Shown here piece after piece: positions 36,492 through 46,612 of a stretch of DNA of 64,000 nt. The stretch covers positions 1,240,001 through 1,304,000 of the forward strand of contig JALJCQ010000024.1 in NCBI GenBank assembly GCA_023091665.1, given 5' to 3'. A model generated the notes under the pieces. That model ran no database searches. It was not told the origin of the DNA and worked only from the letters and a program-made list of their open reading frames with translations. Origin of the DNA: Pythium myriotylum (Eukaryota; Oomycota; Peronosporomycetes; Pythiales; Pythiaceae). The stretch's first letter is position 1. The number at the start of each line of letters is the position of its first letter. The position numbers and the translations under genes were made by a program.

Positions 36492-37435
36492 TCACAGTTC
36501 GTAATAGTCGGCGCCTTGTAGCTCGTTATAGTGCTTGATGCAAAAGCTGTGAGTGCGTTCGTATGCGGGCTTTTGACACCCATCGTGGATACACCGCTTG
36601 CCTCCTCCATGGGCCCAGCACGAGCCATTCGAGATCGCGACCTTGGAACAGTCCTCGGCTGCGCACTTGACGCCTCCGCCGTGGCCCCAGCAGAGACCCT
36701 TCGCCTTGGCCTTCCGCGAGCAACCGGGCACTTTACACTCGACCGACCCGCCTGCGATAAATTGCTCGGTGAGTCTCTGGCTGTCCAGGAAGTAAAAAGT
36801 AGATCAAACTAAATATATACGCCACGCACCGTGTTTCCAACACCGCCCGCTGTGCTTGGCCGTGGCCTCGCACCCTTCGACTGAACATTTCTTTCCGCCC
36901 TACGAACGCCCACCATCGTTGTTGGTCAGCGAATTACCGAGACGAGTGATTCATAAACGCGTTTTGAGCAGCCTACCCCGTGGCGACAGCAGAGCCCTTT
37001 GTGGACGATATAGTTGTCACAACCCTCGGCCTTACATGTTCTCCCTTTCCTCCTCGGGGGCTTGAGTGCTGTCGTGCCGACACTAGCGGAAGCACTGTCG
37101 AGCCCCGGGCTCGCAGTAGAGACAAGCGACTGCGAGTCGACGATCGCCGAGGCCGCGACGGCAGTCGACGGCGAGAGGTCTCCGTTAAGTAGGAAGGCGA
37201 GCCCGTACTTGCGCCCCGCGTCGTCCGAAGCCTCGTCCATGGGTCTGGCGTTCACGTCAGACTCGTCCGCGAGTGGTAGAGTCCTGGGCTGATGGATGAG
37301 GACCCGGGGAGTGACGCTGCGTGAGGGCGGCGCGTCATCGACTGTGTGAGAGATCGTCAGGCGAACGACAACACACGAAAAGAAAGTGACTGGCGAGGGA
37401 TCGGGCACCGCAGGAGAGGTGGGCTGCAGTGGCAA
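36492..37435 (-). CDS. WRKY19-type C2HC zinc-finger protein (copy 8, clade B)
   Basis: Three exons on the minus strand: about 37435-36977, 36899-36830 (70 nt) and 36751-36492 (260 nt), up to 262 residues. Introns are 77 and 78 bp. The motif YGLAFLLN follows MDEASDDAGRK. The start is unsure: an ATG at 37240 would put the motif near residue 16, while the frame is open and of coding-like composition up to the ATG at 37435. RRKGRTC leads into finger 1 (CCRHG type). In finger 3 the sequence GLCWGHGGG replaces GLCWAHGGG. The protein ends GADYYEL. All zinc ligands are kept. It lies downstream of copy 7 in the same orientation. Confidence 0.82.
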
Positions 37436-40187
37436 CGATACCTACAAACGAAGAGCTCCCCCGGGCGAGTGACGGTCTCCCCTTTGTTGATTTGCATCAC
37501 GCCGACCGTTCTTGGGTTATCCACTGCTACTAACAGCAGAGACGGGCACTCGGGGCCCATACACCAAAGCCATGGCTGGGTTCAAGCTGGGTCACTTTGG
37601 TTTGGGGCGCGATTCCACTCAGCCGCCAAGAGGTAGGAGCTCTCTGGGATGGAGCCAGAGATCAGCCCCAAGAACAATCTGATCTCGGCGCCAGCTGCTG
37701 CATGTTCTCGCGCCGTTTGTATGACGTTCGGCGAGGAACAGATACTAATATTCGTCGCGGGTGAATCATCAAGATTAGTGGTGGGTGAGCTGAGCTAGTT
37801 TTTTTTTCTTTCTCTCCCCCCCACCTTCTGTCTTTCTTTGCTTGAGCGATAATATCCCCGACGACGGCGTTCCACTTCAACCAGCCGAAGGTGTAAACTA
37901 TATAAGCGTAACTCAAAACTAGGTTGACTTGATTGCGTCACGACAGCAGAAGATTCGTGCTAGAGAGAGAATGAGAGAGAGAGAGAAACACAGATGGAGC
38001 CAGTGCGACCAGCGCGCCGTGACGGCCGTGACGGGGACAAAGGCACCGCACCACAAGGAAGTTCAGCGTGGTCGTTGTCTTACGATGACCCGAAACGGAA
38101 AAGACGGAAAAAGGGGATCCCGGGCACGTCGCGAGCCGCGAGGACGCGAATTCCAGGCACGTCCAAACGAAAGAGTCGGCGTTTCTCTTCCTCTCCGTTC
38201 CACGAGTGGACGTCACGGGCGGGGAGGCTTGGTGAGCAATCACTTGTCGTCCAGATCATGACATCACTGATTTTCAGGACTCAGCAAGCCCCACCATCTG
38301 CCGTGGGTTGACAGCAAATCAAAAGAACGACAAAGACCCGTAGAACGCATAGAGTCCGCACAAAACGTGTACTAAATACAGTACACCGCCAACTGGGTGT
38401 CGCGGCTCTCAGCTGGCGAAGAAGCATGTGCCAACATATCTCACGTTGAACATCAGCACTGAGATGCCGACTGCCCTTTCGTTGCAAAATCGCATCTCTC
38501 GGTTTTCGAACAAGAGTCGTCGTGGGTAAAAATGATTGGATTAAAAATGTCAACACTTTTGGTCCAACCACAACGAGACAAAAGTTCTAAAAGATCTTCG
38601 AACGTTGAGAGAGGCCCCACGGCACTATTGAATAAATTTGTTGCGAGGCTGCCCAGCAAAAGGTCGAGAGACAGCTGACTCAGGAAAGCAGAACGTGCGG
38701 AGCAAAACTCAATCGTCACGATCGCCTGAGCAGGGCGATCTCCCGACGGGAATTTTACGCGCTTAATTATTTTTCGTTAAATTTTGAGATCTCTTTCTCG
38801 CGTCGACCTTTGCAGCCATCACCCACAATCCATATTAGACGCCGAGTACACACTTCCCGTCCATTGTGGAGGCCGCTGCCATCATTGCCTGTGACCTGGG
38901 TGACAATTCTTCTCACATACAGTACAGGAGACAACGTTGAACTGGGCAGATCATCCATGGGCGTTTGACCTAGTTGGGACAGCCTCGATAAGATCTTTCT
39001 AGATCTTCCGACCTCGCGCATCCACACATCCCTCGCCACTCGTTGGTTGGACAAAGAGTTCGTCACGTTGGGACGAGCGCCGGGGGCTCTGATCATCCAG
39101 CCCAGACTTTGGCGCGGTGGATGACCAGAGACCAACTGGGGGGACTGCTCCGAACTCATTTTTCGCCGGCCGACTTGACGGTCGGCACGCGACAGGCCAG
39201 TTGGCTCTGCCCACTCATCACGAGATCACGCGGCTTGCCACACTTTGGCGGCGCCAAGAGTGTGGAACCAGTCAGTTTCATCTCGAAACAACCCCATTTC
39301 TGCAAGTGTTGGGTGTAGAGTACCGGTAGTGTGGGACGGCCGGTGTCCACTGTCCGATCTTCACCGGATTCCTTCCGTTTGCGGCGTCAGGTTTAGTACA
39401 GTACACTTGTAATCTTTCCGTCGAGATATTCAACGGATAGACTGGTTGGTGACGGGTTGTCGGCAAGCGAGAAAAAGAAACAGATCGAGTTTATCGGCGC
39501 CGACGCCACGAGACCGACGCGCGACGGCTTGCGCAAGTGCTTCCTCCTCCTAAAAGAAGAAGAAGGCGAAGACGAAGCTCTCCCTTTCTATGACCTAACC
39601 GCGCGGTCCTGTTGCAACTAAGTGTACGTAAGAAAGAGAAAAAGAAGAAACTAGGAGAGAGGGCGAGACTCGCGAGCGAGAGAGAGAGAGAGAGAGAGAG
39701 CGTGGCGAGGACACCGTTACTGCCGTACCGCTATCGACTCACCGAAGAGCCTCAAGCCGCTTGGATGCCCCTCGCGGCGGTGATTCTTCTGCCGATTGCC
39801 AGAAGTCGGTGGGCTCGTCTTCCCGCTCTGGCATCCGCTAGAGTCCTCTAAGCTTGTGGCGAGCCCGGCTCGTCCGCCGGAAGGGACAGGCGGGACGACC
39901 AGCTTCTGGGGGAGCTGCTGAGGAGCTCACCGTGTTCTGGTATATAGAAGGCCCAAGTCTCACCTAACACTGGCTGAGAAGAGTTCGAAGGGCGGTCGCC
40001 AATGCCACGCGGGGCCCGGCACCTGTGCAACCCAGTTCGTGATCCACCCAATCCTCGTCGGGACCGACTCGCCGGGGCACTCCCCCTTCTAATCCCCCCT
40101 CGTTGCCGAGCGGGGAGAGACCGAGCGTCGCGCGGAGAGAAGGACCCTTCGGTGAGTCGTCAGTCAGTCAGCCCCAGCCGGTCGCCC
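37436..40187. other. 2.7-kb gene-free stretch
   Basis: No gene supported. A (GA)n tract lies at about 39678-39700. TATATA at 39941-39946 is 242 nt upstream of the next gene and is a weak core promoter candidate. Confidence 0.45.
39678..39700. repeat. (GA)n microsatellite
   Basis: About eleven GA units in purine-rich sequence. Confidence 0.85.
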
Positions 40188-41200
40188 ATGGCCGAGCCCT
40201 CGCGCCGGCTGCGGGCTCGCCCAGTTGAAGATTCCTCCCCCACAGCCTCGCCATCGACCATGGAGACACGGACGCCGAGGCTCGGGCTCGCCTTCATCCT
40301 CAACGACGCTCGCGAGACAAGAACGCTCCAGCTCCCTGTGCAGCGCGACCGCCCGAGTACTCGGTCCGAGGTGCTGCCGTCCATCGCGTCGCTCGAGCTG
40401 CCGCTGCCGTTGCCGCCTCGACGCGTCGATCTCTGGACGACGCCGCAGCCGCTTCCAGTCGCCGGCGTCGCGAGCCTACGTCTCCGGCCGTTGGAAGAGA
40501 CCAAGGACGAAGAGACCAAGCCCGTCAAACAGGAAGAAGGCAAAGTAGAAGAACAGCGAGCGGCCGACGAGTCGCACGCGACACCGGAGACGCCCGTGCC
40601 GGCTCCGTTGAGTCGCGAGGAGAAGCGCCGCGGACGCACGTGCCGGATAGACGGCTGCGACAATTACATTGTCCACAAAGGGCTCTGCTGCCGCCACGGG
40701 GTGCGTGATTCGCACTCCTCTCTTCTGAACGAAGGCAACCACGAGGAGCTGATTAATTTTTTTTTTTTTGGTTTAATGCAGGGCGCACGGAAATGCTCGA
40801 CCGAAGGCTGTGACTCGACGGCCAAGTACATGGGGCTCTGCTGGAAGCACGGTAAGAAAGAGAGAAGAAGGGGGATACCCCATCCTAGAGCCTGTCCACA
40901 TCATGCGTTGGCTGACTCGAGATTGATTGTTCCGTTTTAGGAGGTTCGACGTGGTGTAAAGTGGAAGGCTGCTCGAAGCGAGCCAAGGCCAAGGGCCGGT
41001 GCTGGGCCCACGGCGGCGGCACCAAGTGCAGCCACGACGGCTGCGCCAAGGTCGCCGTCTCGAACGGGCTCTGCTGGGCCCACGGCGGCGGCAAGCGTTG
41101 CCTCTTCGACGGCTGCAACCGCCCCGGCTATGAGCGCACGAACGGCTTTTGCGACCGCCACCACGACGAGGTACAGCAAGTCAACTACTTTGAAGTGTGA
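40188..41200 (+). CDS. WRKY19-type C2HC zinc-finger protein (copy 9, clade B)
   Basis: Three exons: 40188-40700, 40782-40851 (70 nt) and 40941-41200 (260 nt), 280 residues. Introns are 81 and 89 bp. The ATG at 40188 has a strong context (GCCCATGG) and puts LGLAFILND at residues 32-40; the frame is open to 40002. A glutamate/lysine-rich linker (residues 100-145) precedes EEKRRGRTC. Exon 2 starts GARKC where every other copy has GGK plus a basic residue and C, so the HGGG linker of finger 1 is broken to HGGA here. The last finger reads RPGYERTNGFC and the end is VNYFEV. It is the only clade B copy on the plus strand. Confidence 0.87.
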
Positions 41201-41263
41201 GGCCTGGAATCGCGTGCGGTAAAAAGCACAACAACACGGCGCGTCATGCAGAGAGAAACACTG

Positions 41264-41288
41264 CCCCCCCCCCCCCCCCCCCCCCCCC
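41264..41288. repeat. C25 homopolymer
   Basis: Twenty-five C in a row, the longest homopolymer in the window. The length may be inexact. Confidence 0.9.
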
Positions 41289-41932
41289 TCCCGCCTCTCC
41301 CTCCCACCTGCCGTAGGACTTTGTCGTTCCCTCGCCCAGGAAGCCTACGATCGGAACGTCATGATCCAGTCGATGATCACCGTTCGAGACGTGTTCACAC
41401 GAGACCTGGGACGTCTCTCCTCCTCCCCCCCCACCAGCACCATTTGATCTGCAACTATTAGACTCTTCCACCTATGAATTAGACTCTTCCACCGCCAAGC
41501 ATGAAAAAACAAAAAGACTGGGTTTTCATTAGACTGCACTCTCTCTCTCACCACACGCGCCCGAGATTTCTCGCCACGCAGGAGACCAGGGCTTCGGACA
41601 GCTACTGAACAAGACTTTTTCAACAAGAAGCATGGAGAGTGTACCCTCTCTTGCGCGCGCGCTCACTGTATGGATAACCCCATCTTCCTTGGTCGTCGAA
41701 GCCTTTGGAAGCAAGACTTCTCGTGTCTCGGGGATGCGTGGTCGTGGCAGAGACACGCGCCGCCGTGTGGGACCTCGCACAATTATATAAAAAACGGAGA
41801 TGGGATTTGCCGAGTCATCAAAAGCTAGATGACGGGAACGACATAGCCGGGCCTGTTTAGGGCTTCTATCCGCAAAAATGGCTACATGTTGCGAGACGAT
41901 CATGCTTGCCTGGGTCTAGTTTGCCTTCTTTC

Positions 41933-41964
41933 GCTGTTTTCCTTGTTTCTTCAAGGAAAACAGC
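41933..41964. repeat. 13-bp perfect stem-loop
   Basis: GCTGTTTTCCTTG at 41933-41945 and its exact reverse complement at 41952-41964 enclose a 6-nt loop. It lies about 210 nt upstream of the ATG at 42171, so it may be in the 5' UTR or promoter. Confidence 0.75.
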
Positions 41965-42170
41965 ACTTGCCGTACGTTGTGAATCCTCCGACTCCATCCA
42001 ACACCAACAAAAAAAGAGAACAACTCATTCTCACCCCGCACGGTCTCACTTAGGCCTAGGGTCCTCTGCATTCCTAGGATCCATCCCATGACCAGCTCCA
42101 TGGTGATGGACTAATCCTATCCGTAGAGGTTTCTGTCTAGGGTATCTCACTTGGCTCTAGTTCTCGCTCC

Positions 42171-44222
42171 ATGGCCATCTCCCTCGCACGCCGGCTGCGC
42201 GCGGCGCTGCCGCTCTTCCTCGACATCCTGCTCGTGGGCTTTCTCACGGCGCTCGACGCGCGTGATCTCTACTACAAACTCGCGTGGATCGGTCCGTACG
42301 ACAGCTTCTCGTTCGCGGCTTTGTCGTCGCGCACGTTCGACACCAAACCAGCGATTGTGACCAAGAATTTCACGGCTTTCGAGACCGAGCTCGCCGCGAG
42401 CGATGCGCTGCTCGCGACCACGTCGCGGGACTCGGGCTGGCCGGCGCTGCTCGCCAACTGCCAAGCGTTCTACCCGGCCGGAGCGTTCCTCTTCATCGGG
42501 GGCATGGGCCACGACTGCGTCGTCTTCAATGGCACGATCGTCGTGCCGAGACTGTACATGAGCGCCAGTCTGCGCGCTGACTCGATAGCGTGGGCCGCGT
42601 GCCAGCTGCTCTACCGCCACCGCAAGCCGCCGGTCTGCCACGACTACATCGTCTCGGGTTTTCTCCGCCGCTACGGCTTCGAAGACCGCGCTCTCTCGCG
42701 CGCCGACAAGCTTTTGCCGTTCAGCGATGGCGAGCGCGAGGCATTGGGCGTGCTTCGCGTGATCGCCAAGAGCGAACCGCTCACAAGAGCCACTTGTTTC
42801 GAGGGGTTCGCGTACGATGGCCCGGCTGTCTACACGACGGGCATCTTCGGCTGTGGCTCTCCCAACTCCATGGACAGCGCGTTCATCGGTATGCACGCTA
42901 CAAAGTTCAAGGAGCTCCACCAAGACAAGGCCTGGCTCACGGTGGATCTCGTCAACATCATGGGGCTCCAGTACATCATGCGGCAGAATGCCAAGAGCGA
43001 ATTCACGGCGACGCTGAACGCGGCGACGGGCGCCGTGCAGCTCGCGCCCAAGACCGTCACGAACTTCTCGTCGTCCGGCTCGCTCTACGTGGTGATGATT
43101 CTCATCGACGTCGTGCTGCTCGTCGTGAATCTCTGCAGCAGCGTCGAAATCGCGCGGCTCATGATCGGGCCACTGCTGGTCGCGCATCTATTCCACGCTG
43201 GCCATGAAAGCGGCGAGCAAGCCACACTCCAGCTCGTCGAAAATTACAAAGCCGGCTTCTCGAGCTCGCTCTACCGCAGCCGCGTGGTCGTGCTCGCGCT
43301 CTCCGTCTCGCAGCTTATTTCCTGGGTCATTGTGCTGCCGAATTCAGTCATCTTCACTTGGTCCACGGGCTCCAAGATGGCCAAGCTTCAGGCTTACCTC
43401 AGCAGCCTACGCCTTTGGGTGCTCGTACTCATGCTAGTCAATGAGATCTGGGACTGGATCGTCCTGTGCAACGAGCGCCTGGCCTACGCAGTGACGTCAC
43501 GGACGTATATCGCCACTTACGAGATCCTCGCTGTCGGCGCAGCCGTGTCCTACAGCATGCGCCAAGAAATCTTCAGCGTAGGCAACACCAAGTACGCCCT
43601 CGAGATGCAGCGATCCAAGGACCTCACGTCGTTCCGAGGGCGCATGACGCTCCAGAATGCGTACAACGAAGAGCTCGACTTCCAGCTCAACACGCCCGTG
43701 CACATCATCTGGCTCATGTACAAGCCGCTCGTCAACATTGTCTTCTGGAGCGTCTTCTTCTGCATTATCGTGCTGATCGTTCGGTTCCTTTACCACCAAT
43801 TCGTCAAGCCGTTCGTTCTGCGCAAGTTCGGTCGCCAGACCAAGTACATGGTCGGCAAGATCTTTGCGCGAGCCGATCACGAAAGTGAGGATCATGGCCG
43901 AGCGAACCAAAGCGAAGAGATTCGACGCCTACTGATGAGTCCGTACGAGCGTCTGCCGCTAGAAGAACAACTCAACGACCCAATCCGAGCGCGCTTTCTT
44001 GTGCGCACGTCGTTTGATATTGAGACCGTGCGCGTGAATCCCGTAACGAACATGCTGCACCGATACATCCTCCCGGCTTATTTCCTCGAGGCCGGTGTGG
44101 TTGTGGACGAGCAGGGCCAGATGCATGCGCGCCAAGGCTTCTTCAAGTTCCTCGAGCCACGTCTCAAGTTTGACGAGTGCATGCCCGCGGAAACCATCGA
44201 GGTGCTGCGTAAGATCGCCTAG
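42171..44222 (+). CDS. Polytopic membrane protein 1 (oomycete-type, unknown function)
   Basis: Intronless, 683 residues. Hydrophobic segments lie at about 12-30, 304-324, 371-394, 414-433, 446-462 and 518-540. The N-terminal segment is a signal anchor preceded by basic residues. The 270-residue loop between the first two segments is probably lumenal or outside: it has N-glycosylation sequons at N66, N120 and N298 and six cysteines (97, 116, 144, 156, 209, 228) kept in the neighbour copy. The C-terminal 140 residues are hydrophilic and likely cytosolic. I recognise no catalytic motif. The ATG (CTCCATGGCC) aligns with the start of the next gene. A receptor or transport role is possible but unsupported. 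Confidence 0.82.
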   Translation: MAISLARRLRAALPLFLDILLVGFLTALDARDLYYKLAWIGPYDSFSFAALSSRTFDTKPAIVTKNFTAFETELAASDALLATTSRDSGWPALLANCQAFYPAGAFLFIGGMGHDCVVFNGTIVVPRLYMSASLRADSIAWAACQLLYRHRKPPVCHDYIVSGFLRRYGFEDRALSRADKLLPFSDGEREALGVLRVIAKSEPLTRATCFEGFAYDGPAVYTTGIFGCGSPNSMDSAFIGMHATKFKELHQDKAWLTVDLVNIMGLQYIMRQNAKSEFTATLNAATGAVQLAPKTVTNFSSSGSLYVVMILIDVVLLVVNLCSSVEIARLMIGPLLVAHLFHAGHESGEQATLQLVENYKAGFSSSLYRSRVVVLALSVSQLISWVIVLPNSVIFTWSTGSKMAKLQAYLSSLRLWVLVLMLVNEIWDWIVLCNERLAYAVTSRTYIATYEILAVGAAVSYSMRQEIFSVGNTKYALEMQRSKDLTSFRGRMTLQNAYNEELDFQLNTPVHIIWLMYKPLVNIVFWSVFFCIIVLIVRFLYHQFVKPFVLRKFGRQTKYMVGKIFARADHESEDHGRANQSEEIRRLLMSPYERLPLEEQLNDPIRARFLVRTSFDIETVRVNPVTNMLHRYILPAYFLEAGVVVDEQGQMHARQGFFKFLEPRLKFDECMPAETIEVLRKIA

Positions 44223-44418
44223 TTGCGGAAACGCGTGAGCACGAGCAGCACAGCGCCAGTCGACGCCATTACGAGGCTGCGGAAGGAAGCGAACTAGTCT
44301 CTTCGCATTTGATGGGGGTTTGCAAACGTTGAGAGCGCACGACTGTAAGGTGGAACCCTTCGTCCTTTTGAGAGGTCACCAAAGCTACGAGTCAAGAATC
44401 TGCGTCTAGGAGACCAAT

Positions 44419-44424
44419 AATAAA
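44419..44424 (+). terminator. Possible poly(A) signal between the membrane-protein genes
   Basis: AATAAA lies 197 nt after the stop of the upstream gene and 65 nt before the next ATG. Confidence 0.35.
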
Positions 44425-44488
44425 TCTCCAACAACGTCGACCGATGCGTCACAGGTATTCATTCGCCTGGGTAAAGTTTTCTTTTGCC

Positions 44489-46612
44489 ATGGCGCTGTTG
44501 TTCCCGCGACTTCGCCGCCTGCGCTCAACGCTTCCGCTGCTCGCGGAGTTGCTCATGGTCGGCGTCTTCTTCGCGCTCGACCTGCGAGACCTTTACTACA
44601 AGATCGCGTATATCGGGCCGACCAACAACTTTACCTACTACGCACTCACCCAGCGGACGTTGCAGACCAAGCCGCTTGTCGCGACCATGGCGCTTTCGCC
44701 ATCTGTATCCTCGAATGAGGTCGTATCAACCTCTCCTCGCGCGTCGGGCTGGCCGTCACTACTCGCCAACTGCGAGCATTTACAGCCAGTCAGTGCATTC
44801 TTCTTCATTGGGGCTATGGGTTTCAATTGCACGGTCGGGGCCCCAGCCAACGCGACAAAAATCCCGCAACTCTATCTCAGCAGCAGCGCGCGTGCCGACT
44901 CGATGGCTTGGGCTGGCTGCAAGTTGCTTTATCGCCACCGTCGCCCGCGTATCTGTTTCGACGAGATCGTGACGGGCTTCACGGACCGCTACGGCTTCGA
45001 TGACCCCGACGTGTCTCCCACACAACTCGCACTTCCAGCTAGCGACGCCGAGCACGAGCTACTCGCGTTGCTGGAAGTTATCGCAAAAAGCGAGCCACTT
45101 TACGCCACGACCTGTGTAGAGGGCTTTGCGTACGACGGCCCGGGCTTCTACACGACCCACATCTACGGTTGTGGCGCACCCAACGTTTTCGCTAGCGCGT
45201 TTGTCGGCGTCAAGGCGAAAGCATTTCGGGAACTCCATCAGGATAAGGCTTGGCTCACGGTGGACTCAATCAACCTCATGGGCTTCAAGTACGTCCTCCG
45301 GCTGAACGTCAAGAGCGAGTTCACAGCCACAATCAACACCGAGACGGGCGCCGTGCTGCTTGCGCCAAAGACGGTGACCAACTTTTCGTCCTCTGGCTCT
45401 CTCTACTGCCTCATGATCGTGATCGACGTCGTGCTGATGATTTACAATCTTTGGAGCGGCATCGAGATCGCGCGCCTCATGGTGTTACCACTGCTGGAGG
45501 CCCACGTAGTCGCAAAGAACGACCCAACGAACCTGCAGGGCGTTGTAGAGGATTACAAGGCTGTGCTCACGTGCCCGCTCTACCGCAGTCGGCCGATCGT
45601 GTTACTCACAGTGGCCACGCAACTGATCTCTTGGGTCATCCTGCTACCCAACTCGATTATCTTTACGTGGTCCACGAGCTCCAAGATCGCCGAGTTCCAG
45701 GCCTATCTCAGCAGTCTGCGTCTCTGGACACTGCTGCTGTTGCTCTTGAACGAGATCTGGGACTGGGTCGTGGTCTGGAATGAACGCCTCGCCTATATGG
45801 TGAGCAGCCACACGTACATCGCGAGCTGGGAGATCATCGTCGTCGGCGCCGCCGTCTCCTACGTACGTCGCCTCGACCTTTTCGCGGTCACGGGCGCCAA
45901 GTACGCGATCGAGCGACAGCGATACACGGATGCGACGTCCTTTGTGGGCACCAAGGCCTTCGGCAATAGCTATAACCCTCAGTTGGATGGCTCCCAGTCC
46001 ACACCGACGTATGTACTGCGCACGATCTACCGTCCGCTCGTCGAGATCCTCCTCTGGAGCTTGCTGTCCATCTGCAGCGTCCTGTTGCTGAGGTTTTTGG
46101 TCTTCCGTCTTTGGATTCGGTGCCGGAGTTGGCGTCGACAGCAAGTCGCCAAGGTCAGAGCTGCAGTTGCGAAGGCCGAAGACGAAAGCAACGATGAAGG
46201 AGCTGACAACCAGCTTTTCAAGAAACGAGGGGATATCGGTGGTTCGACCCATAGACCAGCGGAGCCGACGACGGCGAGCAACATTTCAGAAGAACGGAGC
46301 GAGTATGAGAAATATGAAGACGAGCTGTACACTCGGCTTCCAATCGAAGAGCTGCTCAACATCCCCATTCGAGCGCTGAGTCTTGTCCGCGGCGGGCTCG
46401 CCATGGAAACTACCGGAGACCGCGGCCAGCGGTTCGTGCGCACGCCCCTCATGGCCGAGCACGGCGTCGTGCTTGACAAGGGCCGACTTCGCGTGCGTCA
46501 CGGCTTTTTCTGCAACCTTCAACCCGACATTGAGCTGGACGGATACCTGCCGCGCAAAGTCCGCAGTGTGCTCTCGTCGATCGATCTCAACGGACGAGCA
46601 AAGAACACGTAG
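44489..46612 (+). CDS. Polytopic membrane protein 2 (tandem paralogue)
   Basis: Intronless, 707 residues, 266 bp downstream of its paralogue in the same direction. The ATG at 44489 (GCCATGG) was chosen over the in-frame ATG at 44444 because it aligns with the start of the first copy. The shared layout includes the DLYYKIAYIGP stretch after the first membrane segment, the ELHQDKAWLTVDSINLMG stretch before the second, and LISWVILLPNSIIFTWST in the third. Lumenal cysteines are conserved. Differences are concentrated in the cytosolic tail, which here has an extra acidic/serine insertion of about 25-30 residues (near 565-610) before a conserved RLPIEELLN segment. The function is unknown. Confidence 0.82.
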   Translation: MALLFPRLRRLRSTLPLLAELLMVGVFFALDLRDLYYKIAYIGPTNNFTYYALTQRTLQTKPLVATMALSPSVSSNEVVSTSPRASGWPSLLANCEHLQPVSAFFFIGAMGFNCTVGAPANATKIPQLYLSSSARADSMAWAGCKLLYRHRRPRICFDEIVTGFTDRYGFDDPDVSPTQLALPASDAEHELLALLEVIAKSEPLYATTCVEGFAYDGPGFYTTHIYGCGAPNVFASAFVGVKAKAFRELHQDKAWLTVDSINLMGFKYVLRLNVKSEFTATINTETGAVLLAPKTVTNFSSSGSLYCLMIVIDVVLMIYNLWSGIEIARLMVLPLLEAHVVAKNDPTNLQGVVEDYKAVLTCPLYRSRPIVLLTVATQLISWVILLPNSIIFTWSTSSKIAEFQAYLSSLRLWTLLLLLLNEIWDWVVVWNERLAYMVSSHTYIASWEIIVVGAAVSYVRRLDLFAVTGAKYAIERQRYTDATSFVGTKAFGNSYNPQLDGSQSTPTYVLRTIYRPLVEILLWSLLSICSVLLLRFLVFRLWIRCRSWRRQQVAKVRAAVAKAEDESNDEGADNQLFKKRGDIGGSTHRPAEPTTASNISEERSEYEKYEDELYTRLPIEELLNIPIRALSLVRGGLAMETTGDRGQRFVRTPLMAEHGVVLDKGRLRVRHGFFCNLQPDIELDGYLPRKVRSVLSSIDLNGRAKNT

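Larger units (their letters stand above)
41201..42170. other. Stretch upstream of the membrane-protein pair
   Basis: No gene seen. It holds a C25 run at 41264-41288, a 16-nt direct repeat (ATTAGACTCTTCCACC at 41457-41472 and 41478-41493) and a hairpin at 41933-41964. Confidence 0.5.

Noticed and set aside
42147..43187. 346-codon minus-strand frame opposite membrane protein 1
   Set aside because: An antisense shadow in GC-rich coding sequence; no membrane segments or motifs.
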